A stretch of DNA of 64,000 nt. Origin: Bog-473 sp963787485 (GTDB lineage: Bacteria; Actinomycetota; Acidimicrobiia; Acidimicrobiales; RAAP-2). The stretch covers positions 1,329,476 through 1,393,475 of the forward strand of contig CAWBDF010000007.1 in assembly GCA_963787485.1 (NCBI GenBank). Reading direction: 5' to 3'. Below the pieces are notes generated by a model. It searched no databases. It had not been told where the DNA came from and was given only the letters and a program-made list of their open reading frames with translations. Below, piece after piece: positions 1-9,424 of the stretch (the stretch's first letter is position 1; every line of letters begins with the position of its first letter). The position numbers and the translations under genes are program-made.

Positions 1-70
1 GATGCGGCGACCACATGGGGTGTGTTGAGGTGCAGCGAGCGCCATCCAGGAGCGCGTACCGATTCGCTCT

Positions 71-1264
71 GTGGCTACGCTCCTTCGTTGTATGAACGTT
101 TCCCGCAAGATTCATAGCGTGGCAGATGCTCGACGTTACGCCGAGAAGTCGATGCCAAAGGCTCTCTTCAATTACATTGATGGGGGAGCCGAGGGAGAGG
201 TTACGCAATTCCTCAACGAAGAAGCCTTCCGCGAAATCGCATTTCGACCTCGCGCTGGCCAGGGTCTTCCTTCGCCCCGCTTAGAAACGACCGTCGTCGG
301 CACGCCATTGTCACTCCCGGTGCTACTCGCGCCTTGCGGACTAGTCCGGATCATGCACTCGGACGGGGTCGTCGGGATATTTCGTGCTGCACACCGCTCA
401 GGCACAATCGCGGCGCTGAGCACCTTCGCCGGGTCTCCGCCGGAGGTCCTCGCGAACGAGCCCGGTCCTCGCTGGTTCCAGCTGTATGCGACCGATCGTG
501 ACATGGCGAGCGATTTGATGGCCCGAGCCCGGCAGGCCGGGTTTGAAGCCTTGGTGGTGACCCTTGACAGTGCGACCGGCGGGAAGCGGGAGCGAGACGC
601 AGGCAGCAGTGCAGCGGCGACGTCGAAGCTCACATTTCGCAGTGCCGCGCTTCTCGCACCACAACTGGCGATCCGGCCTCGCTGGATGCTCAAGATGCTC
701 AATACGGCACTTGCGACCTTTCGTCACGCCACCTTGCCAGCGCAGGAGACGTCTCCCTTTGGCCCGCCGCGTTCTCCGGGCGGATCGAGGGATCCGTTTG
801 CTCCACCTCGTGTGTCCCCCTTTACCTGGGACGACTTGCGGTGGATCCGCGAACAGTGGAGTGGTCCACTGTTGCTCAAGAGCATTGTCTCCGCGGAGGA
901 TGCCCGTCGATCCATCGACGTGGGAGCAGACGCGATCATCGTCTCGAACCACGGTGGCCGGCAGCTCGAGGGAGCGCCAGCAACGATGCGGGTCCTTCCG
1001 GGGATTGTCGACGCCGTGGGATCGGATGTCGAGGTGCTCGTCGACAGCGGCATAAGGCGCGGTGCAGATGTCGTCAAAGCGCTTGCTCTTGGGGCTCGCG
1101 CTGTTCTTATCGGGAGGCCCTACTGTTTCGGTTTCGCCGCTGCGGGTGAAGCCGGTGTGCATCGAGTAATCGAGATTCTCCGAGCCGACATGGTCCGCAC
1201 GATGGCCTTGATGGGATGCGCATCGGTCCACGACTTGGACTGCGAGTGGATTCAGCCGGCCTGA
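71..1264 (+). CDS. FMN-dependent alpha-hydroxy-acid oxidase/dehydrogenase
   Basis: Belongs to the glycolate oxidase / lactate dehydrogenase / mandelate dehydrogenase family, FMN TIM-barrel enzymes that oxidise 2-hydroxy acids to 2-oxo acids. Seen: an N-terminal YIDGGAEGE segment, the FMN-side LLAPCGLVR strand, WFQLY, a TLDSATGGKRERD segment, and the catalytic SNHGGRQLEG motif whose His is the base and whose Arg binds the carboxylate. LVDSGIRRGADVVKALALGA and LIGRPYCFG at the C-terminus are the FMN phosphate-binding strands. Length of about 390 aa fits the family. GTG at 71 opens the frame, but ATG at 92 (MNVSRK) is also possible; no strong ribosome site is seen before either. It is followed on the same strand by a cyclase-family hydrolase. 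The substrate is unknown. Confidence 0.9.
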   Translation: MATLLRCMNVSRKIHSVADARRYAEKSMPKALFNYIDGGAEGEVTQFLNEEAFREIAFRPRAGQGLPSPRLETTVVGTPLSLPVLLAPCGLVRIMHSDGVVGIFRAAHRSGTIAALSTFAGSPPEVLANEPGPRWFQLYATDRDMASDLMARARQAGFEALVVTLDSATGGKRERDAGSSAAATSKLTFRSAALLAPQLAIRPRWMLKMLNTALATFRHATLPAQETSPFGPPRSPGGSRDPFAPPRVSPFTWDDLRWIREQWSGPLLLKSIVSAEDARRSIDVGADAIIVSNHGGRQLEGAPATMRVLPGIVDAVGSDVEVLVDSGIRRGADVVKALALGARAVLIGRPYCFGFAAAGEAGVHRVIEILRADMVRTMALMGCASVHDLDCEWIQPA

Positions 1265-1385
1265 GCAACTCGGACTCCCTGATGGGCGGATCTTGCAGGT
1301 CTCGTCGAGACGCGGGAAAAGTGGTCGGAGGCAGACCAAGAGGGATGCTGAACGACAGCATTCACGAATCTAAGGGGGAATCCCG

Positions 1386-2369
1386 ATGGTGCGCGACGTT
1401 CCTGATGTGCAGTTCGGTCCATGGACGTCACCTCAAATCGAAATCGACGAGCATGGCCGACTCATCGGCGCCCAGCCCGGAACCCCGAACAACTGGGGTC
1501 GATGGGGCCCTCTAGACCAACGCGGCACCGTAAATTTGATGACGCCAGATCTGATCCACCGAGCGTCGAGACTGGTGCGGCGGGGAGTCAGATTCCCCCT
1601 TGGCATGCCGATCGGTCCCACCTCACCAGCCGGGAGGGGCGCTCCGTTGCACCTCTTTCGCTACGCAGGTTCGGACGCCGTGTCGAACGACCCGGGAATG
1701 GTTCCTGGCAAGTCCGTCTCAGATGATTACATCGTGATGGCGCTCCAAGGGACGTCCCAACTCGATGCGCTCTCTCATTTCGGAGCGGATCAGTGCCTGT
1801 ACAACGGCTATTGGGTTGGCTCAGTCACGGCAGCAAGTGGTGCGCGACGTCTTGGCATCCATCATTGGCGAGAAGGCGCTGTGGGGCGAGGCGTGCTGCT
1901 CGATATTGCGACACATCTTGGTGTCGAACACATTCAAGATCGAGCTGAAATAGGTCCAGATGAGCTCGATGCGGTGGCGCGAGCACAACGTGTCGAGGTT
2001 GAACCTGGAGACCTCCTCTTCGTCCGAACCGGCTTTCTCGGTTCGTGCTTCCGATCGGGAAAGGTGGACATGATCAACGCTGGTGGGCTGTCGGGAATGA
2101 CTGTTCCGTGGTTGGCACAACACGATGTGGCGTTGCTTGGAGCTGACAACCCCGCAGTAGAGACTGTGACAAGCACCGCCAGCACGCAACTCAGTCTGCA
2201 TTGTGGAGCGCTTCGTGACCTTGGGATGCCACTGGCAGAGCTGCTTGATCTCGACGCGCTCGCAGAGGATTGCGCGGCGGACGGTGTTTATGAGTTCTTC
2301 GTGGTCATCTCACCAATACCGCTTGTAAATGCGGCGGGCTCCCCCATCAACCCAATCGCCATCAAATAG
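1386..2369 (+). CDS. Cyclase-family (kynurenine-formamidase-like) metal hydrolase
   Basis: About 327 aa of the putative cyclase family (PF04199), which includes bacterial kynurenine formamidase and isatin hydrolase. These enzymes hydrolyse amide or lactam bonds with a Mn or Zn site built from a HxGTHxDxPxH-like motif. Here the motif reads QGTSQLDALSHFG near residue 125: the Asp and last His are kept, but the first two His positions are Gln and Gln. Such divergent versions are common in the larger subgroup found in actinobacteria and proteobacteria. GDLLFVRTGF and the DNPAVET segment are further family landmarks. The ATG start follows AAGGGGGAATCCC, a good ribosome site. It lies downstream of the hydroxy-acid oxidase and may share its transcript. 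The substrate cannot be inferred. Confidence 0.85.
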   Translation: MVRDVPDVQFGPWTSPQIEIDEHGRLIGAQPGTPNNWGRWGPLDQRGTVNLMTPDLIHRASRLVRRGVRFPLGMPIGPTSPAGRGAPLHLFRYAGSDAVSNDPGMVPGKSVSDDYIVMALQGTSQLDALSHFGADQCLYNGYWVGSVTAASGARRLGIHHWREGAVGRGVLLDIATHLGVEHIQDRAEIGPDELDAVARAQRVEVEPGDLLFVRTGFLGSCFRSGKVDMINAGGLSGMTVPWLAQHDVALLGADNPAVETVTSTASTQLSLHCGALRDLGMPLAELLDLDALAEDCAADGVYEFFVVISPIPLVNAAGSPINPIAIK

Positions 2370-2576
2370 GGAGTAGTCCAGAAGGGGCCGGCGATGTGGA
2401 TCGTCTGACCCCATGGAGGCGAACGCCGTCGCCGCCCGTGGGATCCCAGCTATCGCAGTAATTGACTGAATATCTAGAGGTAAGTGACGGAGAGTGTCGA
2501 CTCTTGCGTGAAACTCTCGATCGACGAGAAGCTTCCACAGCCCGTGACCTTCGGGAAGAAATGGAGGCGACGAAAG

Positions 2577-2935
2577 ATGGCCTACGAGACGATCGTGGTG
2601 GAGACCGCAGAAGATGGGGTCAATGACCGTGACGCTTAACCGGCCGGAGGTCCTGAGCGCGTTTAACGACCAGATACAAGCTGAGTTCTTCCAGTTGTGG
2701 GGAGACGTGAACACCGATGACGACGTCAAAGTCGTTGTCCTGGCGGCATCGGGTGATCGGGTCTTTTGCACCGGAGTCGACGTCACGGAGCGGATGGCAT
2801 CCGAAAATGCATTCATCGATCGTGCCCATCCATGGGATGAAACGACCGATCCGGGGCGATACCTTTCTTCACGCCGCAACGAAATATGGAAGCCCTCATC
2901 GCCGCAGTACAAGGTATGTGCTGCCACAAGTCTTC
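2577..2935 (+). pseudogene. Crotonase (enoyl-CoA hydratase/isomerase) remnant
   Basis: A ribosome site (GGAGGCGACGAAAG) precedes ATG at 2577, and the first 14 residues MAYETIVVETAEDG are a normal crotonase N-terminus, but this frame stops at about 2637. The shifted frame from about 2620 continues with MTVTLNRPEVLSAFND and VVVLAASGDRVFCTGVD, the CoA-binding and first oxyanion-hole strands. Around 2885 the homology shifts frame again to EALIAAVQGMCC, the second oxyanion-hole strand, and then disappears. At least two frameshifts and loss of the C-terminal two thirds make this a dead gene. In the longer frame, residues past about 2935 have no family resemblance. Confidence 0.8.
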
Positions 2936-3117
2936 CGCATGGATCATTGGGCCCCCCCAGAAGATCAAAGGCAATCGCCATCGTCCCCGGGTCGGACGTT
3001 GCACGGCACGTCAGGTCAGGGTGCCTCACCGTTGTGGCGTGCGGTCTCAATCGTGAGTGGCGGATGACAGGCAGGTTCCTTCGTGTGTTAGCCGCTTCCC
3101 CTGTGCAAGTAAGTACC

Positions 3118-3129
3118 TAGTAGATACTA
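3118..3129. promoter_or_regulatory. Palindromic operator TAGTA-GA-TACTA
   Basis: Perfect 5-bp inverted arms with a 2-bp centre, TAGTAGATACTA. It is preceded by an overlapping related site AAGTAAGTACCT at 3107-3118. The dyad overlaps a possible -10 (TACTAT at 3125-3130) and lies about 65 bp upstream of the dioxygenase start at 3197. The same dyad recurs upstream of other genes in the window (12051, 12098, 18084, 26385), which supports a shared TetR-type regulator. Confidence 0.6.
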
Positions 3130-3196
3130 TGTTCGAAAGGGTGTGATGTTGGCCGAGCTACGGCGTGAGCCTCACACCTCAAAAGGAGTGCGGATG

Positions 3197-4057
3197 ATGC
3201 AACTAGAGATCGTTGACTCCTCCAAGCCATTGGGCGCCGAGGTCACGGGATTGGACCCATCGCAAGCATTAGGGGCCGAAGAGCAGCTCAAGCTCCGGGA
3301 GGCTTTCGACCGTCGAGGTGTATTGATATTTCGCGACGTGCAAATCGATCAGCAATATCAGGCGAACCTGTCTGAGATGCTCATCGGACGCCAAGGCGGC
3401 AATGGCGGAGGCAACGTGGACACTGACGTACAGGAGTCGTACATCTCTAACCGAAAGGAGGGTGCTGCCGCTCCATATGGTCGACTGCAGTTTCATTCCG
3501 ACACGATGTGGGCTGAGCATCCCTTGGAGGTTCTGTCACTGTACGGAGTCGAGGTCGGTTCTCCGGTGGCACCAACGACGTTTGCAAGCTCAACCAACGG
3601 CTGGGAGCGGTTACCTGCCGACCTCAAGGAGCAAATCGAAGACAAAGAGGCCGTTCACACGGCGGGCCAGCGTAAGCAGAACGAAGACGATGATTTGGTG
3701 GAGTCGTTACCTGAACGACCAAAGTCGACGACGACTCCAGTTCGAAACAGACATCCAAGGACAGATGAGTTCGTACTCTATGTGTGCGAACAAATGACCC
3801 ATCAGATCGTTGGTGTGTCAGACGAGGAGAACGAGACATTGTTACGGTCTCTCTTCGACACTCTCTACGACTCGAACTACCTGTTCCATCACCAGTGGAG
3901 AGAGCGAGATCTCGTCATCTGGGACAACATCGCTGTACAACATGCCCGCACAAACGTGGATCAGAACGGCCCACCGCGCACCCTGCGTAAGTTCTGCAGC
4001 CCACTCGATGGAATCGCTCAACTTGAGCGAGTCTTCAACTACAGCCCAGCGACATAG
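3197..4057 (+). CDS. TauD/TfdA-like Fe(II)/2-oxoglutarate dioxygenase (paralogue 1)
   Basis: About 286 aa. Known of the family: couples 2-oxoglutarate decarboxylation to substrate hydroxylation using a His-x-Asp...His iron triad. Seen: FHSDTMW gives the HxD pair near residue 100; VQHARTNV supplies the distal His near residue 251; RTLRKF supplies the Arg that holds 2-oxoglutarate. The N-terminus (LGAEVTGLD and RGVLIFRDV) is also typical. Two adjacent ATGs (3194, 3197) follow AAAGGAGTGCGG; 3197 has the better spacing. The gene has its own palindromic operator upstream and is convergent with the ketopantoate-reductase-like gene. Three intact paralogues occur in the window. Substrate unknown. Confidence 0.88.
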   Translation: MQLEIVDSSKPLGAEVTGLDPSQALGAEEQLKLREAFDRRGVLIFRDVQIDQQYQANLSEMLIGRQGGNGGGNVDTDVQESYISNRKEGAAAPYGRLQFHSDTMWAEHPLEVLSLYGVEVGSPVAPTTFASSTNGWERLPADLKEQIEDKEAVHTAGQRKQNEDDDLVESLPERPKSTTTPVRNRHPRTDEFVLYVCEQMTHQIVGVSDEENETLLRSLFDTLYDSNYLFHHQWRERDLVIWDNIAVQHARTNVDQNGPPRTLRKFCSPLDGIAQLERVFNYSPAT

Positions 4058-4306
4058 AGCACGCCCCGGGGTCGTTGTTCGACAGGATCGTGTTGCAGAA
4101 TCCAAGCTGTCGGTAGCCTATATGAGGTCGTGCCACATGATCAGGTCCTGTTTCGATTGCGTCAGTAGCCGATCGTCATCACAGTTCGACGGAACGCTCT
4201 TCAGCGGCCTTAGTGGAACGAAGAAGTCGATGGCGCCTCATGAGCCATTCCCACATTCAGTTCTCAGCATGGCCCGAAGACCGCGATGCCAGTGTTGGGA
4301 ACTGAA

Positions 4307-5212
4307 TCATATCGGCTTTGGGCTGAGCGCTTCGAGGAGGGCGAGCAGAGCGCCGTTGACTGGCACATTGATTCCGTGCGCGGTGGCGCGTCGGACAACC
4401 TCACCGGTCAGAAACTGATGCTCGGTGGGCCGACCAGTTTGGCGGTCGTACAGCATGGAATTACCTGTCTCTGGGCCGTAGCTTCCGAGTCGCTCAAGGA
4501 CAGCGTCGACTGTGTTGGCGGGCAACTGTGCACCCTCGGCGATAGCAACAGCCACAGCTTCTTCGAGGATGTTTCGGGCGAGCGCGTCCATCCCAGGTGA
4601 TGCCAATACGTCCATGTGGTGGAGTGTCAACGACGTAATCGGGTTTGCGACGAGATTGCCAAAGAGCTTCTCCCACCCAGCAGTGAGCATGTCGTGTGTG
4701 CCGCGCACCTTTACGCCAAGTCCCAGTGCCTGCCTGACGCGCTCGGTATGGGCGTCTGAGACGATGAGCAGATTGCCCCCGATATGGTGCACGCGTCCTG
4801 GGCTTACGAGTTGCGATGCCATGTACGCGATCCCCGATGCCACGGGCCCGTGTCCCGGCGGAAGAAACGGAAGGACCCGCTCGGCCTGGTCGAGCCCGTT
4901 TTGGACACACACCGTAAGGGTCTGGGGCCCGCAGAGCTCTTTAAGATGAGCGGCAGTCGACGCCACATCGATTGCTTTGACTGCAACGAAGAGCACGTCC
5001 GCGGGAGGTCCGACCGCTTTGGTCAGAATCTGAGCCTCGACTCGCGACGACTCACCGTCGCGCACGATCTCCAACTGCTCAAACGGTGTGCGAACACAGA
5101 GAATTACCTCGGATCCCGCTTCAACAGCAGATGCCGCCAGGACCGCACCGATCGCGCCTGCGCCGACGACTGCTACCCGCACCGAAATCGCTCCACTGGC
5201 GTAGGTACTCAT
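4307..5212 (-). CDS. Ketopantoate-reductase-family (ApbA/PanE) oxidoreductase
   Basis: About 301 aa NAD(P)H-dependent 2-oxo acid reductase of the ApbA/PanE fold. The Rossmann motif VAVVGAGAIGAVLAA lies at the N-terminus. VKAIDV and QNGLDQ follow the family pattern, and the signature WEKLFGNLVANPITSL carries the catalytic Lys and the substrate-binding Asn. The reading frame is open upstream to 5377, but the ATG at 5212 (MSTYASG) gives the usual length and puts the Rossmann motif at the right place. Whether it is a true PanE or a paralogue acting on another 2-oxo acid in this catabolic cluster is not decidable; no other pantothenate genes are nearby. It is divergent from the uncharacterised gene at 5523. 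Confidence 0.85.
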   Translation of the reverse strand: MSTYASGAISVRVAVVGAGAIGAVLAASAVEAGSEVILCVRTPFEQLEIVRDGESSRVEAQILTKAVGPPADVLFVAVKAIDVASTAAHLKELCGPQTLTVCVQNGLDQAERVLPFLPPGHGPVASGIAYMASQLVSPGRVHHIGGNLLIVSDAHTERVRQALGLGVKVRGTHDMLTAGWEKLFGNLVANPITSLTLHHMDVLASPGMDALARNILEEAVAVAIAEGAQLPANTVDAVLERLGSYGPETGNSMLYDRQTGRPTEHQFLTGEVVRRATAHGINVPVNGALLALLEALSPKPI

Positions 5213-5522
5213 GCGTTCGACGATAGAGCAGTTCTGGTTGTGTCCAACTACAGACACTGAGGGGAATCTGCAGCAACCCACGAGAGTAACCTCGGTCTGC
5301 GTGGTGAGGACGGACATCGCCTGCAATATGGCCGAGCTCACCCCGAGGTTGGTGGACATCGGTGAGTGCTCAGACAAGTCGGTGTCACTACGGAGCCTTC
5401 ATGGCTGAGGATGGGTCCTGCTGAGTTTCGATCCGAATATCTCCAACGTAAGTAGAGATTGGCATGCCTAAGCGCATCAAACTTGTAGAGGCGAGCCTGT
5501 CAGGACGTGAAAGAAGGCATCG
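5213..5522. other. Divergent intergenic region
   Basis: About 310 bp between two divergent genes, so it should hold both promoters. No convincing coding sequence is visible. A single half-site-like ACGTAAGTAGA occurs near 5448 but lacks the second arm of the recurring palindrome. Confidence 0.5.
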
Positions 5523-6734
5523 ATGCGACTAACTGCCTATACGTATCCCTGGGATGTTGCCCGATTAGGCGTCACACGTGTGCTTGAGGACCTTGCTGCC
5601 AGCAGCATTCAAGCGATTGATCTTGCAGCGACCTATCACCCCATCGATGCCCTCTCGCCCCGAGGAGTAGTCCCGAGTCTCTTCAGCAGTCCGCGCGGAG
5701 CTGTGCACTTCCCGGCGTGTCGCTGGCGATACGGAGATATTCAACCTCTGACATCAGGTACCGAGGTCCTTTCGGCTTGGCCACAAGTAGCTGAACAAGC
5801 GACAGCGTACGGCCTCGAGGTGAATGCATGGGTTGTCGTTCTCTACCAGCCCTGGATCGTGGATCAGTACCCAGATTGCGCCAGGGTCCTGCCTACGGGT
5901 GAGAGGATTGGATCAGGCGTGTGCGCTGCCAACGACAACGTGCGTGAGTACGTTGCGACGCTCTGTGAGGACGTGGTCGACCAATTCCCCGTCACCATGG
6001 TCCGCCTCGAGGGTGTGGCTCCCTCAGGATACGACTACGGATGGCTACGGCCGCGAATCCTCGTGGAAGTGCCGCCGATTGCTCGGGAGCTATTAGGCCT
6101 GTGTTTCTGTGCCAGCTGTGTTCGAAAGGCCACTGCAGGGGGTCTCGATGTGGAAGGGATCCGCGGTCGAGCCCTCCACGCCATTGCCGCAGCCATCGCT
6201 AATCCCGACGTGGCACAGGCGAACGACTTCGAGAGCGGACTCCACTCGGATCCAGAACTCCATGCTTTTGTGATCCAGCAGGAAGAGAACGGGATTGAGC
6301 TGACTGGAGTGATCGCCGACCGACTTCCGACCGAGCAGAGGCCGAAGATCTCTTCGACGCTGACGACCTGTTTTCCCATTCTTCTTGGTGAAGCAAAGGA
6401 GCTGCTCACCAAGCGATTTCTGAGCATCGTCGATCAGGTTCTGGTGGGCCCCAGCAATGCCAGCGAACTGGCGAGGGTAGCCGCAGACCTACTTGCCACT
6501 GGCGAATCGGTCGGCCTCGCCACGTTGCTCACTCCGATGAGCGCGCGGTTTACAGGAACCGGCGCAGCTGTTGCGACACCTATCGGATCACTCCGGGGTG
6601 CCGAGCAAATCTCGGCCTACCTTCGAGGTATACAGATTGAACTCGAAGAAATTGCTCTCTACAACTTTGGGTTACTCCGGGACTCAGACGTCAAGAGCTT
6701 GGTCGCGGCGGTGACCGAAGTGTTCGGTGGCTGA
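5523..6734 (+). CDS. Uncharacterised 403-aa protein, possibly TIM-barrel
   Basis: I do not recognise a named family. The protein has strand-helix alternation and segments such as GLEVNAWVVVLYQPW, VRLEGVAPSGYDYGW and LTTCFPILLGEAKEL that resemble glycoside-hydrolase-like TIM barrels, and a CFCASC segment near residue 197 holding three Cys. There is no signal peptide or membrane helix. ATG at 5523 follows GTGAAAGAAGGCATCG, an acceptable ribosome site. Codon use resembles the neighbours. It is flanked by a divergent ketopantoate-reductase-like gene and a convergent TetR gene, so a metabolic role in the local pathway is plausible but unproven. Confidence 0.75.
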   Translation: MRLTAYTYPWDVARLGVTRVLEDLAASSIQAIDLAATYHPIDALSPRGVVPSLFSSPRGAVHFPACRWRYGDIQPLTSGTEVLSAWPQVAEQATAYGLEVNAWVVVLYQPWIVDQYPDCARVLPTGERIGSGVCAANDNVREYVATLCEDVVDQFPVTMVRLEGVAPSGYDYGWLRPRILVEVPPIARELLGLCFCASCVRKATAGGLDVEGIRGRALHAIAAAIANPDVAQANDFESGLHSDPELHAFVIQQEENGIELTGVIADRLPTEQRPKISSTLTTCFPILLGEAKELLTKRFLSIVDQVLVGPSNASELARVAADLLATGESVGLATLLTPMSARFTGTGAAVATPIGSLRGAEQISAYLRGIQIELEEIALYNFGLLRDSDVKSLVAAVTEVFGG

Positions 6735-6889
6735 ACCACCTGGGCAGGCTCCCGAGATTGTCGAACGCCCAGACCGGCTGGTGGTGCGGCTCCATTGAAC
6801 GATCTGCGCTTGTGGAGATGGAAGGATTTCCACACTCTGGTCGGAATTGGGAAGAGCACTCGTCGTTTGATGCAGTAGCTCGGGCGCTG

Positions 6890-7555
6890 TCAGGGCGCCA
6901 AGCGAGCTTCGAGTTCGCCGAAATCCTGGGATGTCAGTCCGCCAAGCATGAGCCGCACGTACCACTCCGTGAAGTCATCCCAGTTCGTTAGACCATCCGG
7001 AGGGTACCAGCGCCCAATCGTGAAGAGGAGCTGAAAGAGCGAGCGGGTCGCGACGTACGGATTGACGGTCGAATCGAAAGATCCGTCAGTGATGCCTGTC
7101 TGAATGATGTCGAAGGCCACTCCTCCGATGCGACGATGAAGGGCCTGGATCTCAGCCTTTCGAGTGCTCTTGAGGAAGCGCGTCTCGGTCTCCGACAGGG
7201 AACGGCCCTGCTGCGTGACTTTGGTCGATTGCATCCACTTACGGATGAAGATGGTGAGACGGTCAGGAGAGGGTAGAGCACGAGTGTCCTCATTTTCTGC
7301 GAGGACGTCAAGCCGTTCGTGCGCTCGGCGTTTGAGGATCTCGAAGAGCAGATCTTCTTTGTTGTCGACGTAGTGGTACAAGCTTCCCTTGTGGATACCG
7401 ACCTTCGACGCGATGGTTTCCATGGTTGCGGAGCGATAGCCCTCCTCGCTGAAGGTTTCGGCAGCTATCGACAGCACCATCTCCCATCGGGCTCCACCGA
7501 AGGTGGTCCGGGAAGGTGACGGATCTGAGAACTGGGTAGAACTCTTCGAGTTCAT
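6890..7555 (-). CDS. TetR-family transcriptional regulator
   Basis: 221 aa. The N-terminal tri-helical HTH spans about residues 24-72, with FSEEGYRSATMETIASKVGI followed by KGSLYHYVDNKEDLLFE, the classic TetR recognition-helix pattern. The C-terminal half (FTIGRWYPPDG, FTEWYVRLMLGGL) resembles KstR2-like ligand domains, a group often controlling steroid, terpenoid or fatty-acid catabolism. It is unlike the other TetR proteins in this window in both HTH and C-domain. It lies between the uncharacterised gene at 5523 and a dead P450 and may once have controlled the latter. Confidence 0.9.
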   Translation of the reverse strand: MNSKSSTQFSDPSPSRTTFGGARWEMVLSIAAETFSEEGYRSATMETIASKVGIHKGSLYHYVDNKEDLLFEILKRRAHERLDVLAENEDTRALPSPDRLTIFIRKWMQSTKVTQQGRSLSETETRFLKSTRKAEIQALHRRIGGVAFDIIQTGITDGSFDSTVNPYVATRSLFQLLFTIGRWYPPDGLTNWDDFTEWYVRLMLGGLTSQDFGELEARLAP

Positions 7556-7841
7556 CGGAGTTGCTCCCTACATGTACCGGAGGTCCCGTGGGACCTGTCC
7601 AACCCAGGCGGCTGATCTGGTTGGACGCCAGAGGCTTACGGATGAGGAATTACGGCGTCAGAACCCTATCTCGCCTGCAGCGCAGCAATGTCCGTCGGGC
7701 TACCACCAATGACATGGTGCTGCGGATGTTCACGAGTTGGGCCGTCTGCTTCTGGTGACTGCAGTCGGGAGCCCGAGTCCGACGCCCATCCGTTGGTGTC
7801 GAAGTCACTCGGGCCTGCAAAGCGCAGAGAGGAATCGCGAC

Positions 7842-8925
7842 ATCAAGACGACATCAACTGCGGTCTATTACGACCCCTTCGACGCCAAGATAGCGGTCGA
7901 CCCCTACCCGACCTATCAACGGCTCCGAGAGGAAGCACCCGTCTATTACAACGAAGAACGTGACTTCTATGCACTGAGTCGCTTCGAGGACCTCGAGCGT
8001 GGACTGGTCGATCGCGAATCGTTCATCTCCGGCAAAGGATCGACGTACGAGTTCGTTCAGGCTGTACAGTCCGGGGCGGAGGTTCCTGCTGTCTCTTCAT
8101 CTTCGAGGATCCTCCGCTGCACGCAGCGCACCGTTCGCTTGTCTCGCGGATCTTCACACCCCGAACGGTCGCGGCTTTGGAGCCGCAGATTCGTCATTCC
8201 AGACGACGATCAGGCAGAGATTCGCCGCAGTCAACAGAATGGGATCGAGGGCGATCAGACGGTCGCTGACGTTGAACAGTTGCAGATGGTATCGCAGGTG
8301 TACGGCGATTATCTCGACTGGCGAGAGGCGAATCCTTCTGACGACATCAGGATGAGGATGGAGATCGTCGACGACGTGGGAGTCAGACGGTTCCTGCGCA
8401 GGGATGAGATCCTGACATACGTCCTACTCATCAACGGAGCTGGCAGGGATACGACTAGTCGACTGATCGGGTGGGTTGGCAAAGTGCTGGCCGAGAATCC
8501 GATCCAACGGCGAGAGCTGGTCGAGGATCGGGCTCTGATCCCTAATGCGGTAGACGAGCGCCTCAGATCCCCGAGCGGCCGACCTACAACATGGCGCGAT
8601 ATGTGATCAGAGATGCGGAGTTCGACAAAGCGGTTGTGCCGGCAGGAAGCGTGCTCATGTGTGTGCCGGGGCTGCCAATCGCGCGACCACCGGCGATTCT
8701 CTAATCCCGATGTGTCGACATCCATCGAAACGTGGGTCAGACCATGACGTTCGGCTTCGGACCTCATATCTGTTTGGGGCTGCTCTTACTCGGCTTGACG
8801 CACGGATCGCTCTCGAGGAGTGCTCTCCAGATTTCCGAAGTGGGAAGTGGACTTGAGCAACGCAGAGATGGACATAGGGAGCTGATCTTCGCGGCTGGAA
8901 GAGCCTCCCTGTCTTCACGAATTCC
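7842..8925 (+). pseudogene. Cytochrome P450 pseudogene A
   Basis: Homology to the intact P450s begins with TSTAVYYDPFDAK and runs to FVQAVQSGAEVP. It then shifts frame to LFIFEDPPLHAAHRSLVS and FTPRTVAALEPQIR, loses about 35 codons (the segment normally holding the helix before the GIP loop), and resumes as IPDDDQAEIRRS. The I-helix reads NGAGRDTTSRL. Near 8570 another shift is followed by ARYVIRDAEF, and the heme loop FGFGPHICLG at about 8755 lies in yet another frame. The end FPKWEVDLSNAEMDIG and RGWKSLPVFT can still be read by changing frame. Several shifts and a deletion make it clearly dead. Confidence 0.85.
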
Positions 8926-9424
8926 GAGTGGACCCAGCCAGGTCTCGGACCTACCGGCTGGGGGCAGCGGACGGTCACTTTTCGTAATGCAAATGGAAAA
9001 GTTGGCAACCGCGAACTGAACACTGGACGACACCATGTGGCGGTGTTCGGAGCGGGGCCAGGTTGCCTAGTCCCTGGATGTGTTCGATAGCGGAAGGTGC
9101 ACCGCCTGCATCCACAATCGCGAGAAAGGACCCGGCGCCAGATCGCAGCTGATCCTGATGGAATCCTGAGGGTCGCGTTATCCACATGTCGTTTAGCCTG
9201 GGCTGAGTCAGGATCGCTCACACCGAACCACACTCGGAGCTCTCAGGCTTTCGCACCCGAGATAGGACGCTGTCCATCAGCGATCGGAGCAAAGTTTCAG
9301 GTCAGAGCAGGTTTCCCCAAAATAAGGCTGGGACCACCACTTGAAGGGGACTACCAATCGTTTGACGGCCCCACTCCGTCGGAGCGAGACTAAACCGAAC
9401 GGTCGGAAGGTCAAGGGGGGTTGG
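8926..9424. other. Gene-poor stretch
   Basis: About 500 bp between the dead P450 and the StrR-like regulator. Open frames exist on both strands, but none shows a recognisable domain or good ribosome site. It must hold the promoter of the regulator. Confidence 0.4.

Noticed and set aside
398..1339. Long minus-strand open frame opposite the hydroxy-acid oxidase
   Set aside because: Arg-rich, no family features, no ribosome site; a shadow of the real gene.
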